Assembly: GCF_019733355.1 (NCBI RefSeq)
Contig: NZ_JAIHLQ010000031.1
Coordinates: 23,763-87,762, forward strand
Reading direction: 5' to 3'
Source: Pseudomonas baetica
GTDB taxonomy: Bacteria; Pseudomonadota; Gammaproteobacteria; Pseudomonadales; Pseudomonadaceae
DNA: 64,000 nucleotides
Position numbers and translations under genes: made by a program. Positions 1 to 8,473 of the stretch are shown in pieces (position 1 is the stretch's first letter; the number at the start of each line of letters is the position of its first letter). Below the pieces are notes generated by a model. That model saw only the letters and a list, made by a program, of their open reading frames with translations. It did not search any database and was not told the origin of the DNA.

Positions 1-1518
1 GGTCAAGAAGACGACGGCTTCGACAGCGATCGCACAGGTGCGGACTATCGTGACAGCCGCCGCTTGAGCCGTTTCAGTCTCGCGGTCAGTCATACCCTCA
101 ACGACAGCCAGAGCCTCGACTGGCAGGTCAACGCGAAGGACGGCACCAACCAGCGGCCCTATACCTACCGACCGGTGTTCTCAGGGATTACGGACGCGGG
201 GAACAACTCCGACGTGGTGGCCAAGGACTACGCCGGGTCGGTGCGCTGGAATCTCGACATCAATCCCGAACACAGCCTTTATGTACAAGGATCGGCGCAG
301 CACTGGGATCGTCAGCAAACCTGGCGCGCTTGCGACGCCGAAGTGTCGTTCAGCCCGGAATTGACGCAGCTGTGGCAACTCGACCCCAATTACACCGAGC
401 GCCTGGCGCGCAACATCACCCGATTCACTGGCCCCGGCGCCGAGCCCGGCAGCCCGCAGAAAATGGCGCTGGCCAATCGGGCACTCGATCAGTGGCGCAA
501 CGGCGCCAGTCGAACCCTGTGCGGTGACATCGACCAGAGTGCCCGGGAATCGCGTTACGACCTCGAATTGCAGGACACCCTCAGCCTGTCCGACAGCCTG
601 CGCCTGGTCAGCGGCATGAACTATCGTTACGACCGGGCCGATTCCGAGACCTACTTCAACGGCACGCTGGATGACACCACTTGGCGCGCCTTCGGCCAAC
701 TGGAATGGCGCGCGACCGAACACTGGCTGTTGCAGGGCGGTGCAATGTTCGAAGACACGCAACTGATCGGCAGTTCGCTGACCCCGCGCTTCGCGATCAA
801 CTACCTGATCAACCCGCGCCATGGTCTGCGTGCGGTCTACTCGGAGGCGATCCGCTCGCCGGACATGTTCGAGAACAACGTCAACTGGAGCTATCAGGTG
901 ACCAACCTGCGGCCCTCGGCGTACGGTCAGTCGTCAGCGCGTTATTTCGTCAAGACCCGTGGCCCCGGCGATCTCGATCAGGAACACATGCGCTCGCGTG
1001 AACTGGGCTACAACGGCTATTTCGCAGAGTGGGGACTGGGACTGGATGTGAAGCTGTTCTACGACGAAATCACCGGGATGATCAGCGAGCCGTTGCGCAA
1101 CAACCAATACATCGCCAGCAATGCCAACAGCTCACGTTTTCGCGGCACCGAAACCCAACTCGACTGGCGCGTGAGCAGGGTCGACCGCTTGCGTTTCACT
1201 TACGCCTACGTCGACGCCCAAGCGAGCAATCCGCTGGATCAGCAATTCACCTCGCGCAACAGCGGTTCGGCCGGTTGGCTGCGCGACTGGGGCCAAGGCT
1301 GGAACAGCGCCCTCTTCTATTACGGCGACAACGCGCTCAACGGCTATCGCTTTGAACGGGTCGACACGCGGATCGCCAAACGCATCCCACTGGGCAAAGC
1401 CCAACTGCAACTGGCCGGCGTGCTGCAACAGCGCCTTGATCACGAGCCAACTACGTTCGTCGACAACCAATACGACGAACGCCGGGTGATGTACTTCAGC
1501 GCCGAGTTGGAGTTCTAG
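1..1518 (+). CDS. TonB-dependent outer-membrane receptor, C-terminal part
   Basis: The frame is open from base 1 to the TAG at 1516-1518, so about 505 codons are visible and the gene starts before the window. The signal peptide, TonB box and most of the plug are missing. What remains is beta-barrel sequence: many short amphipathic strands rich in Y, W, R and D, and a C-terminal phenylalanine (end SAELEF) as expected for an outer-membrane barrel. Such receptors import siderophores, cobalamin or other scarce ligands with TonB energy; the ligand cannot be told from this part. The next gene starts 1 nt after the stop and encodes a periplasmic binding protein, followed by a sensor kinase, so the receptor probably belongs to a sensing or uptake operon. 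The TTG at 64 is internal, not a start. Confidence 0.85.
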   Translation, partial: GQEDDGFDSDRTGADYRDSRRLSRFSLAVSHTLNDSQSLDWQVNAKDGTNQRPYTYRPVFSGITDAGNNSDVVAKDYAGSVRWNLDINPEHSLYVQGSAQHWDRQQTWRACDAEVSFSPELTQLWQLDPNYTERLARNITRFTGPGAEPGSPQKMALANRALDQWRNGASRTLCGDIDQSARESRYDLELQDTLSLSDSLRLVSGMNYRYDRADSETYFNGTLDDTTWRAFGQLEWRATEHWLLQGGAMFEDTQLIGSSLTPRFAINYLINPRHGLRAVYSEAIRSPDMFENNVNWSYQVTNLRPSAYGQSSARYFVKTRGPGDLDQEHMRSRELGYNGYFAEWGLGLDVKLFYDEITGMISEPLRNNQYIASNANSSRFRGTETQLDWRVSRVDRLRFTYAYVDAQASNPLDQQFTSRNSGSAGWLRDWGQGWNSALFYYGDNALNGYRFERVDTRIAKRIPLGKAQLQLAGVLQQRLDHEPTTFVDNQYDERRVMYFSAELEF

Positions 1519-1519
1519 G

Positions 1520-2452
1520 ATGCGCCACGGCCTGTCACGGAAGACGCCAACCCTTGGCCACTGCCTGGCCGGGCTGTGCCTGTTTCTGGCCCTGTGGCTG
1601 CACGGCATGGCAGTGCAAGCGGCCGATATTCTGCTCACGGGGGCTGAAGAAAGTCCCGGCGTGCAGGCTTTCGTTCAGGCACTCAGCGAGTTGCGTCCAA
1701 CCGACAGTGTGCGTTTCCAGCCGCTGGTCAGTCTGCCGGTACCGGGAAAATTACCTACCAGCCTGCGCCTGATTCTGCTCGATCTGCCAAGCCTCGACTG
1801 GCGCCTGCAAGACTCAAAGGGCCCGCCAACGCTGGTGCTGCGTATAAGCCGCGTGCAAGCACATCAGCGTTTCGGCTCGGCACAACCGTCGCAACTGAGT
1901 CTGCTGTGGAGTGATCCGCCACTGGGCCGTCAATTGCAGTTGATCCGGCGGATGCTGCCGCAGGCGCGCAGGGTCGGCGTGTTGTTCAACCCGCACAGCG
2001 AATTCCTGCTCAAGGAACTGCGCCTGACCGCTCAGTCGCTAAATCTGCAAATCGTCAGCCAACGCTGGGACAACACCCACGACAACCGCCCCCTGCAAGC
2101 AGTACTGAAAAACAGCGACGTGCTGCTGGGCCTCGACGATCCTGATCTGTACAACCCGAAAACCGCGAAAAACCTGCTGCTCAGCAGTTACTCGCAGCAA
2201 GTGGCGCTGGTGGGACCCAACGTTGCGTTCGTCCGCGCCGGCAGCCTGGTCAGCACCTACAGCGATCAGAGCGACTGGCTGGCGGTGCTCGACCAACTGC
2301 TCGACCAGCCGCCGGGCAATTGGCCGCGAACGCTCTACCCCAAACGTTTTAAAGTCTCAAGTAATGCGCAGGTGGCTCGTTCCCTTGGGATCGAACCGTT
2401 AAATGACGCGTCAGTCGCCAGAGCGTTGGCTGAAGGAGAAAGCCGCCCATGA
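1520..2452 (+). CDS. ABC-type periplasmic substrate-binding protein (TrpX/PF04392-like)
   Basis: A 310-residue exported protein. The N-terminus has arginine and lysine followed by a hydrophobic stretch (about residues 15-35, ending near AVQAADI), a Sec signal peptide. The body has the two-lobe pattern of the TrpX-like family: an early 'ILLDLPSLDW' strand, 'PQARRVGVLFNP' in the middle, 'DVLLGLDDPDLYN' and 'LLLSSYSQQVALVGPN' later. The start is 1 nt after the receptor stop and the end overlaps the kinase start by 4 nt, so translation is probably coupled. No ABC permease or ATPase lies beside it, so it may present a ligand to the downstream sensor kinase rather than to a transporter. That role is inference; the family call is moderately sure. 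Confidence 0.7.
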   Translation: MRHGLSRKTPTLGHCLAGLCLFLALWLHGMAVQAADILLTGAEESPGVQAFVQALSELRPTDSVRFQPLVSLPVPGKLPTSLRLILLDLPSLDWRLQDSKGPPTLVLRISRVQAHQRFGSAQPSQLSLLWSDPPLGRQLQLIRRMLPQARRVGVLFNPHSEFLLKELRLTAQSLNLQIVSQRWDNTHDNRPLQAVLKNSDVLLGLDDPDLYNPKTAKNLLLSSYSQQVALVGPNVAFVRAGSLVSTYSDQSDWLAVLDQLLDQPPGNWPRTLYPKRFKVSSNAQVARSLGIEPLNDASVARALAEGESRP

Positions 2453-4353
2453 GTTTCCGTCGCCGTTGGGACATCAACACCCGCACCCAGTTGATCAGCC
2501 TGGGCCCGGCGCTGTTGCTGACCTTGTTGTTGATCAGCTTTTTTACCTTCGTGCGCATTCAGGATTTGCGCCAGGAGCTGAACCACACCGGCCAATTGAT
2601 CGCCAACCAACTGGCGCCCGCCACCGAGTACGGGGTGATTTCCGGCAATAACGAAGTACTGGAGAGCCTGCTCAAAGCCTCGCTGGCAACCCCCAACGTG
2701 CGCTTTATCGAAGTGCAGGACAGTGCCAACCGGATTCTGGTCTACGTCGAGCAACCGGCGAATGTCCATAGCCGTGCGCATCAGGTCGAAGTTTTTCAAG
2801 CGCCGGTAAGGCTGCAACGGATCGCCCTGCACAATGATTTTTTCCAGGACACCAAAGTCAGCAATGGCGCGGCCAACGAGGATTATCTGGGGCGAGTGAT
2901 CGTCGGTCTGTCCAACGATGCCTTCAGTCAGCGTCAGCAGGAAATCCTGCTCAAGGCCGGGATTCTGGCGCTGTTTGCCCTGCTCTTCACCTTCATCGTC
3001 GCGCGGCGCCTGGCGGGCAGCCTGTCGCGGCCGATTCGCGATATCGGCAATGCGGTCAAGGCGATTCAGGAAGGCGACTATAAAACGCCGCTACCGATTG
3101 TCGACGACACCGAACTGGGCGCCCTGTCGCAGCACATCAACAACCTCGCTCAGGCGCTGGAACAGGCCAGTCGTGAACAGCATCAAGCCATGGCCCAACT
3201 GATCCAGACCCGTGAGGAAGCGGAAAAGGCCAACAGCGCCAAATCCGATTTCCTGGCGATGATGAGCCATGAACTGCGCACCCCCATGAACGGCGTGCTG
3301 GGCATGTTGCAATTGCTCGAAACCGCCGACATGACCGAGGAGCAGGTCGAGTACGCCGCGCTTGCCTCGGAGTCCACCGAACACCTGCTCAAGGTCATCA
3401 ACGACATTCTCGACTTCTCGCGCATCGAGCGTTCGGAACTGGAACTGGAGCACATCCCGTTCAATCTCGCCGAACTCATCGCAGCCTGCGCCCAGTCGTT
3501 CCAGCACAGCGCGGTGCAGCGTGGCCTGGCGCTCAACCTGCGGATTCCCGAAGACATGCGCGGTTTGCAGGTACAGGGCGATCCGACGCGGATCCGGCAG
3601 ATTCTGGTCAACCTGGTCGGCAACGCCTTGAAATTCACTGAACAGGGTCGGGTCAGCATCGAGGCGCAGTGGCAGTCACTGGATCACGAACTGCTGTGGT
3701 TCACCTGTTCGGTGCGCGACAGCGGCATCGGCATTTCGTCCGAGAGCCTGGAGTTGATGTTCAACGCCTTCCAGCAGGCCGACAGTTCTATTTCAAGGCG
3801 TTACGGCGGCACCGGCCTCGGCCTGCCGATTGCCCGTACCCTCGCCGAGCGCATGGGCGGGACATTGCGCGCGCAGAGCGAGGAAGGTCGTGGCTCGGTG
3901 TTCACCCTGGAAATTCCGCTGGCTCTTTATAAGCAGGCGTTGCCTCAACTGACCGCGCCACGCGCATTGAACAGCAGCGGTCACGGCGAGGGGCGTCATG
4001 TGTTGCTCGTGGAAGACAATCCGGTTAACCAAACCGTGATTGAAGCGATGCTGCGCAGTTTGGGCTTTACTGTCAGTGTTGCCACCGATGGCGCACAAGC
4101 GGTGCAAAATGCCGAAGCAAGCGATTTCGAAATGATTCTCATGGATTGCCGTCTGCCGATCATTGATGGCTACGAAGCGACCCGGCAGATTCGCCGCTTG
4201 CCCGGACGCAACGCGGTGCCGATCATCGCATTGACCGCCAACGCCTTGCAGGGTGACCGGGAGGCCTGCCTGTCGGCGGGCATGAACGATTATCTGGCGA
4301 AGCCGTTCAAACGCAATGACCTACAGCAGATTCTGCAGCGCTGGGTGTCGTAG
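2449..4353 (+). CDS. Hybrid sensor histidine kinase/response regulator (BarA/GacS-type sensor, no Hpt)
   Basis: 634 residues, starting in an ATGA overlap with the binding-protein gene. Order: TM1 about 15-36; a periplasmic domain with an 'IANQLAPATEYGV' start that closely resembles the GacS/BarA N-terminal sensor; TM2 about 172-190; HAMP; HisKA with His274 in MSHELRTPMNG; HATPase with a DSGIGIS box and a GTGLGL box; and a receiver with its acceptor Asp566 in LMDCRLP. The protein ends just after the receiver (KPFKRNDLQQILQRWVS), so there is no Hpt domain, unlike GacS at 16.8-19.5 kb. Phosphate would need to leave through a separate Hpt protein. Context suggests it reads the state of the preceding binding protein and receptor; the ligand is unknown. 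Confidence 0.88.
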   Translation: MSFRRRWDINTRTQLISLGPALLLTLLLISFFTFVRIQDLRQELNHTGQLIANQLAPATEYGVISGNNEVLESLLKASLATPNVRFIEVQDSANRILVYVEQPANVHSRAHQVEVFQAPVRLQRIALHNDFFQDTKVSNGAANEDYLGRVIVGLSNDAFSQRQQEILLKAGILALFALLFTFIVARRLAGSLSRPIRDIGNAVKAIQEGDYKTPLPIVDDTELGALSQHINNLAQALEQASREQHQAMAQLIQTREEAEKANSAKSDFLAMMSHELRTPMNGVLGMLQLLETADMTEEQVEYAALASESTEHLLKVINDILDFSRIERSELELEHIPFNLAELIAACAQSFQHSAVQRGLALNLRIPEDMRGLQVQGDPTRIRQILVNLVGNALKFTEQGRVSIEAQWQSLDHELLWFTCSVRDSGIGISSESLELMFNAFQQADSSISRRYGGTGLGLPIARTLAERMGGTLRAQSEEGRGSVFTLEIPLALYKQALPQLTAPRALNSSGHGEGRHVLLVEDNPVNQTVIEAMLRSLGFTVSVATDGAQAVQNAEASDFEMILMDCRLPIIDGYEATRQIRRLPGRNAVPIIALTANALQGDREACLSAGMNDYLAKPFKRNDLQQILQRWVS

Positions 4354-4453
4354 TGACGGCTTTTCGACCATCTGCGACTGGCGTGAAAAGCGAAAGTGCG
4401 GCAGTCTTAGGCACCCGAACGAGCCTCAAAAGGGGCTTGAATAAAAATTTCAG

Positions 4454-4467
4454 TGCACAAGTGTACA
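4454..4467. promoter_or_regulatory. Candidate operator (FabR/DesT-like) upstream of fabA
   Basis: TGCACAAGTGTACA is an imperfect palindrome 134 nt before the fabA start. It resembles the short inverted repeats used by TetR-type regulators of unsaturated fatty acid synthesis (DesT, FabR). The match is by eye only. Confidence 0.4.
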
Positions 4468-4600
4468 TTCATGTCCTTGGTGCTGTGACTTTCACCACAA
4501 CGCAATAGTCTATGAGTAGGCTGCCGGTTCGAGGCATGAACGCTTCGAACGGTCGGGAAGATTTGCCCCACCTGCCGCATGGGATTATTGAGGAGCTCGC

Positions 4601-5116
4601 ATGACCAAACAAAACGCCTTTACTCGGGAAGATCTGCTGCGCTGCAGTCGCGGTGAGCTGTTCGGCCCAGGTAACGCGCAACTGCCCGCCCCGAACATGC
4701 TGATGGTGGATCGAATCACCCTGATCAGCGAAGAAGGCGGCAAGTACGGCAAAGGTGAATTGGTCGCCGAACTGGATATCAATCCTGACCTGTGGTTCTT
4801 CGCTTGCCACTTCGAAGGTGATCCGGTGATGCCGGGCTGCCTCGGTCTGGATGCCATGTGGCAACTGGTCGGTTTCTTCCTGGGCTGGCAAGGCCTGCCG
4901 GGCCGCGGCCGTGCGCTGGGTTCGGGCGAAGTGAAATTCTTCGGCCAGGTGCTGCCGACCGCCAAGAAAGTCACCTACAACATTCATATCAAACGCGTCC
5001 TCAAGGGCAAGCTGAACCTGGCCATTGCCGATGGTTCGGTCAGTGTCGATGGCCGCGAAATCTACACCGCCGAAGGCCTCCGGGTCGGCGTGTTCACTTC
5101 CACTGAAAACTTCTAA
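4601..5116 (+). CDS. fabA: 3-hydroxydecanoyl-[ACP] dehydratase/isomerase FabA
   Basis: 171 residues, the usual FabA length. It dehydrates 3-hydroxydecanoyl-ACP and isomerises trans-2 to cis-3-decenoyl-ACP, the committing step to unsaturated fatty acids in the cytoplasm. The hot-dog fold signature is present: His70 in FFACHFEGDPVMPGC and Asp84 in LGLDAMWQ, the same numbers as the E. coli active-site residues. A GAGGAG-like site (ttgaggagctcgc) precedes the ATG. fabB follows 11 nt after the stop, forming the standard Pseudomonas fabAB operon. An imperfect palindrome near 4460 is a candidate operator. Confidence 0.98.
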   Translation: MTKQNAFTREDLLRCSRGELFGPGNAQLPAPNMLMVDRITLISEEGGKYGKGELVAELDINPDLWFFACHFEGDPVMPGCLGLDAMWQLVGFFLGWQGLPGRGRALGSGEVKFFGQVLPTAKKVTYNIHIKRVLKGKLNLAIADGSVSVDGREIYTAEGLRVGVFTSTENF

Positions 5117-5127
5117 GGGTTATCCGC

Positions 5128-6348
5128 ATGCGCCGCGTCGTTATCACTGGTCTGGGCATTGTTTCGTGCCTGGGCAATGACAAAGAGACCGTCTCCGCTA
5201 ACCTGCGTGCAAGCCGCCCTGGCATCCGGTTCAACCCGGAATATGCCGAAATGGGTCTGCGTAGCCAGGTTTCCGGCTCCATCGACCTCAACCTTGAAGA
5301 GCTGATCGATCGCAAGATCTATCGCTTCGTCGGCCACGCAGCGGCATACGCCTACCTGGCCATGAAAGACGCTATCGCTGACTCCGGCCTGACCGAAGAG
5401 CAAGTGTCCAACCCGCGTACCGGTCTGATCGCCGGTTCCGGTGGTGCTTCCACGCTGAACCAGATGGAAGCGCTGGACATCCTGCGCGAGAAAGGCGTTA
5501 AGCGCGTTGGCCCATACCGCGTCACGCGGACCATGAGCAGCACCGTTTCCGCTTGCCTGGCCACGCCCTTCAAGATCAAGGGCCTGAACTACTCCATCGC
5601 TTCTGCCTGCGCCACCAGTGCTCACTGCATCGGTACCGCCATGGAACAGATCCAGATGGGCAAGCAAGACATCGTCTTCGCCGGTGGCGGTGAAGAAGAG
5701 CATTGGAGCCAGTCGTTCCTGTTCGACGCGATGGGCGCCCTGTCCAGCAAGCGCAACGACACCCCGCAACAAGCCTCCCGTGCCTACGACGCTGATCGTG
5801 ACGGTTTCGTCATCGCTGGCGGTGGTGGCATGGTCGTGGTTGAAGAGCTGGAACACGCTCTGGCCCGTGGCGCGAAAATCTACGCCGAAATCGTTGGCTA
5901 CGGCGCGACGTCCGACGGCTACGACATGGTCGCTCCAAGCGGCGAAGGCGCGATCCGCTGCATGCAAATGGCGATGTCCACCGTTGATACCCCGATCGAC
6001 TACCTGAACACCCACGGCACTTCGACTCCGGTCGGTGACGTCGCGGAAATGAAAGGTGTGCGTGAAGTGTTCGGCGACAAGGCACCTGCCATCAGCTCGA
6101 CCAAGAGCCTGTCCGGTCACTCCCTGGGCGCCGCCGGCGTTCACGAAGCGATCTACTGCATGCTGATGATGGAAGGCAACTTCATTGCCGGTTCCGCCAA
6201 CATCGACGAGCTGGACCCAGAAGTGGCCGATATGCCGGTGCTGACCAAGACCCGTGAGAACGCCACCATCAACACCGTGATGAGCAACAGCTTCGGCTTC
6301 GGCGGCACCAATGCCACGCTGGTACTGAAGCGCTGGGAAGGCAAGTAA
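5128..6348 (+). CDS. fabB: 3-oxoacyl-[ACP] synthase I FabB
   Basis: 406 residues. Condensing enzyme that elongates the cis-3-decenoyl-ACP made by FabA. The catalytic triad is visible: Cys161 in IASACATSAHC, His296 in DYLNTHGTST and His331 in LSGHSLGAAG. The C-terminal motif NSFGFGGTNA is intact. It lies directly after fabA in one operon and is closed by a strong terminator at 6374-6406. Confidence 0.98.
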   Translation: MRRVVITGLGIVSCLGNDKETVSANLRASRPGIRFNPEYAEMGLRSQVSGSIDLNLEELIDRKIYRFVGHAAAYAYLAMKDAIADSGLTEEQVSNPRTGLIAGSGGASTLNQMEALDILREKGVKRVGPYRVTRTMSSTVSACLATPFKIKGLNYSIASACATSAHCIGTAMEQIQMGKQDIVFAGGGEEEHWSQSFLFDAMGALSSKRNDTPQQASRAYDADRDGFVIAGGGGMVVVEELEHALARGAKIYAEIVGYGATSDGYDMVAPSGEGAIRCMQMAMSTVDTPIDYLNTHGTSTPVGDVAEMKGVREVFGDKAPAISSTKSLSGHSLGAAGVHEAIYCMLMMEGNFIAGSANIDELDPEVADMPVLTKTRENATINTVMSNSFGFGGTNATLVLKRWEGK

Positions 6349-6373
6349 TTCCCCGCTGCTGAGCCACACATGA

Positions 6374-6406
6374 AAACGCCCCGACTGGTTCGGGGCGTTT
6401 TTTTTT
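6374..6406 (+). terminator. Rho-independent terminator of fabAB
   Basis: A 10-bp stem (AACGCCCCGA / TCGGGGCGTT) with a 5-nt loop, followed by nine T, 26 nt after the fabB stop. Confidence 0.92.
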
Positions 6407-6442
6407 GGCCTGAAGGAAATGGCAGTTACACCGTAAAACCCG

Positions 6443-6468
6443 GTGGGAGCGAGCCTGCTCGCTCCCAC
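6443..6468. repeat. REP-type palindrome, single
   Basis: GTGGGAGCGAGCCTGC followed by its near mirror, in the 333-nt gap between fabB and the small gene at 6682. It belongs to the short palindrome family found throughout this window. The rest of the gap holds only an AT-rich promoter-like stretch (tcatataaaaga near 6625). Confidence 0.85.
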
Positions 6469-6681
6469 AAGTGGGCTTGCGGAGCTTCTGAAAATGAAAC
6501 TTCTGTCATGCAACTTCCCACCCTGCGACCGAATGTCGCGGTTTTAGCGGCCTCCAGCACTGTTGCAGAATTCGCAACTATACCTTGCACGAATCAGCCG
6601 TTTACTTAGCAAACTAACAAATCATATAAAAGAGTCCTGCACACGCCTTGCTGCAGATAACTTGAGATTTGGAGCTAGCAG

Positions 6682-6870
6682 ATGACTGTAAAAGTAACTG
6701 AACGCGACGATTCACACATGTCCCATGAAGGCGTAGCCGCCGGTGTACGAATCTGGGATGTGCATCAACAAGACTTGCTGGTCGGCATGTTCCACAACGA
6801 AATCGATGCCCACAACTACAAGGCCGAACTGGAACTGCAAGAACAGCAACGGGATTTGCGAACCGCCTGA
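6682..6870 (+). CDS. Small conserved-looking hypothetical protein, 62 aa
   Basis: Not recognised. The ATG has a good ribosome site (TTTGGAGCTAGCAG) and an AT-rich promoter-like region about 50 nt upstream. The 62-residue product is hydrophilic with no signal peptide or membrane segment. It has a compact middle (GVRIWDVHQQDLLVGMF) and an acidic, glutamine-rich helical C-terminal end (ELELQEQQRDLR). It stands alone between fabAB and the convergent YaiL-type gene. Codon use and ribosome site make it likely to be real. Confidence 0.65.
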   Translation: MTVKVTERDDSHMSHEGVAAGVRIWDVHQQDLLVGMFHNEIDAHNYKAELELQEQQRDLRTA

Positions 6871-6886
6871 ACCACCCACAGCATTG

Positions 6887-6920
6887 AAAACGACAAACCC
6901 CGCCATGGCGGGGTTTGTCG
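6887..6920 (-). terminator. Perfect 30-bp palindrome, terminator between convergent genes
   Basis: A fully symmetric 30-bp inverted repeat (6891-6920, arms CGACAAACCCCGCCA). On the minus strand it is followed by TTTT, so it terminates the YaiL-type gene. It probably also blocks readthrough from the 62-aa gene. Confidence 0.85.
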
Positions 6921-6939
6921 TAGTGACAGCTTTACCGAT

Positions 6940-7482
6940 TTACCACATCAGATCATCAGGGATCTGGTAGGCCGCGTACGGATCGTCCTCGGTGATGACC
7001 TCTTCGGTCTGTACGTTGAGCTGAACGATGCGCTGCGGATCGCGCTCCTGGATCTTCAGGGCCGCTTCACGAGGGATCACTTCATAGCCGCCGGCATGGT
7101 GCACGATCGCCAGCGAACCGCTGCTGAGCTTGTTGCGCATCAGCGTGTTGACCGAGAGGCGCTTGACCTTCTTGTCGTCGACGAAGTTGTAGTAGTCCTC
7201 GGTGGTCAGCTTCGGCAGACGCGAGACTTCGATCAACTGCTTGACCTGTGCCGCACGCGCCTTGGCCTCGGCTTTTTCTTTCTGCTGACGATTCAGCTCC
7301 TGGTCACGCTTGACCTTCTCGGCCATGGCTTCCTGAGCGGCACGCTGCTGCGAGTCATCCAGCTCGACCTGACCTTTGTGGGCCAGACGCTGCTGCTTCT
7401 GCTTGTCCTTGCTGACCTGCTTGGCCTGCTTTTGGTTGACCAGCCCTGCTTTGAGCAACTGATCGCGAAGGGAAATACTCAT
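6940..7482 (-). CDS. DUF2058 (YaiL-type) protein
   Basis: 180 residues. The N-terminus MSISLRDQLLKAGLVNQKQAK, a long charged coiled-coil (about residues 20-85, rich in K, E, Q, A) and a C-terminal segment with YYNFVDDKKVKRLSV are hallmarks of the DUF2058/YaiL family, a nucleoprotein-associated or polysome-associated family without a firm function. It follows mazG by 25 nt on the same strand and is the last gene of the cysM-rlmD-relA-mazG run. Confidence 0.85.
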   Translation of the reverse strand: MSISLRDQLLKAGLVNQKQAKQVSKDKQKQQRLAHKGQVELDDSQQRAAQEAMAEKVKRDQELNRQQKEKAEAKARAAQVKQLIEVSRLPKLTTEDYYNFVDDKKVKRLSVNTLMRNKLSSGSLAIVHHAGGYEVIPREAALKIQERDPQRIVQLNVQTEEVITEDDPYAAYQIPDDLMW

Positions 7483-7507
7483 GGTGCTTACTCACTTGGG
7501 CAGTTGC

Positions 7508-8344
7508 TCAGCCGCAGCTGGGCAAATTCTTTTCCTGGCGTTTGGCTTCACCCCAGAGGGTGTCCAACTCTTCGAGGGTGCAATCTTCCATGGGACGGTG
7601 GGTGTCGCGCAATGCCTGTTCGATAAAACGGAAACGTCTTTCAAACTTGCCGTTGGCACCACGCAGTGCGGTTTCCGGATCGACCTTCAGATGCCGGGCC
7701 AGATTGACCACGGAAAACAGTAGATCACCGATCTCGTCAGCCACCGCGGCGGGATCGTTTTCAGACATGGCTTCAAGCACTTCATCGAGCTCTTCACGCA
7801 CCTTGTCGAGCACCGGCAAGGCGTCTGGCCAGTCGAAGCCGACCTGCCCCGCACGCTTTTGCAATTTGGCTGAGCGTGACAGCGCAGGCAGCGTCGCCGG
7901 TACGTCATCAAGCAGCGACAGTTGCTCTGGCGCAGCGGATTTCTCGGCGCGCTCTTGCGCCTTGATCTCCTCCCAGCGCTGCTTGACTTGCTCTTCACTC
8001 AAACGCGGTACGTCGAGCGGCGCATATAGATCGCCGGTGGGGAAGACGTGGGGATGACGGCGGATCAGCTTGCGGGTGATGCTGTCGATCACCCCGGCAA
8101 ACTCGAATCGCCCCTCCTCCCGTGCAAGCTGGCTGTAATACACCACTTGGAACAACAGATCGCCCAACTCGCCCTGCAAGTGATCGAAGTCGCCACGCTC
8201 GATGGCGTCGGCCACTTCGTAGGCTTCTTCGAGGGTGTGCGGGACGATGGTTGCATAGGTTTGCTTGATGTCCCACGGGCAGCCGTACTGCGGATCGCGC
8301 AGGCGACTCATCAGGTGGAGCAGGTCTTCAAGGCTGTACATCAT
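7508..8344 (-). CDS. mazG: Nucleoside triphosphate pyrophosphohydrolase MazG
   Basis: 278 residues, two MazG domains in tandem. The metal-binding pattern EEAYE...GELGD is present near residues 38-61 and a second set (EELDEVLEA...ADEIGDLLF) near 167-189. The enzyme hydrolyses (d)NTPs to NMP and pyrophosphate, cleaning nucleotide pools and, in E. coli, moderating ppGpp levels. It sits downstream of relA, separated by an inverted REP pair. Either of two adjacent ATG codons (8344 or 8341) may be the start. Confidence 0.95.
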   Translation of the reverse strand: MMYSLEDLLHLMSRLRDPQYGCPWDIKQTYATIVPHTLEEAYEVADAIERGDFDHLQGELGDLLFQVVYYSQLAREEGRFEFAGVIDSITRKLIRRHPHVFPTGDLYAPLDVPRLSEEQVKQRWEEIKAQERAEKSAAPEQLSLLDDVPATLPALSRSAKLQKRAGQVGFDWPDALPVLDKVREELDEVLEAMSENDPAAVADEIGDLLFSVVNLARHLKVDPETALRGANGKFERRFRFIEQALRDTHRPMEDCTLEELDTLWGEAKRQEKNLPSCG

Positions 8345-8366
8345 TTATCTCTCACCACAAAACCCA

Positions 8367-8455
8367 TGTGGGAGCGGGCTTGCTCACGAATACGGTGTGT
8401 CAGCAACAATGATGTCGACTGAGACGCCCTTTTCGCGAGCCAACCCGCTCCCACA
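8367..8455. repeat. Inverted pair of REP palindromes between relA and mazG
   Basis: Two copies facing each other, 8367-8390 and 8432-8455, with 40 nt between them. The pair would fold into a long hairpin in a relA-mazG transcript. Confidence 0.85.
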
Positions 8456-8473
8456 GTTGATCGGCGTTGGTCT

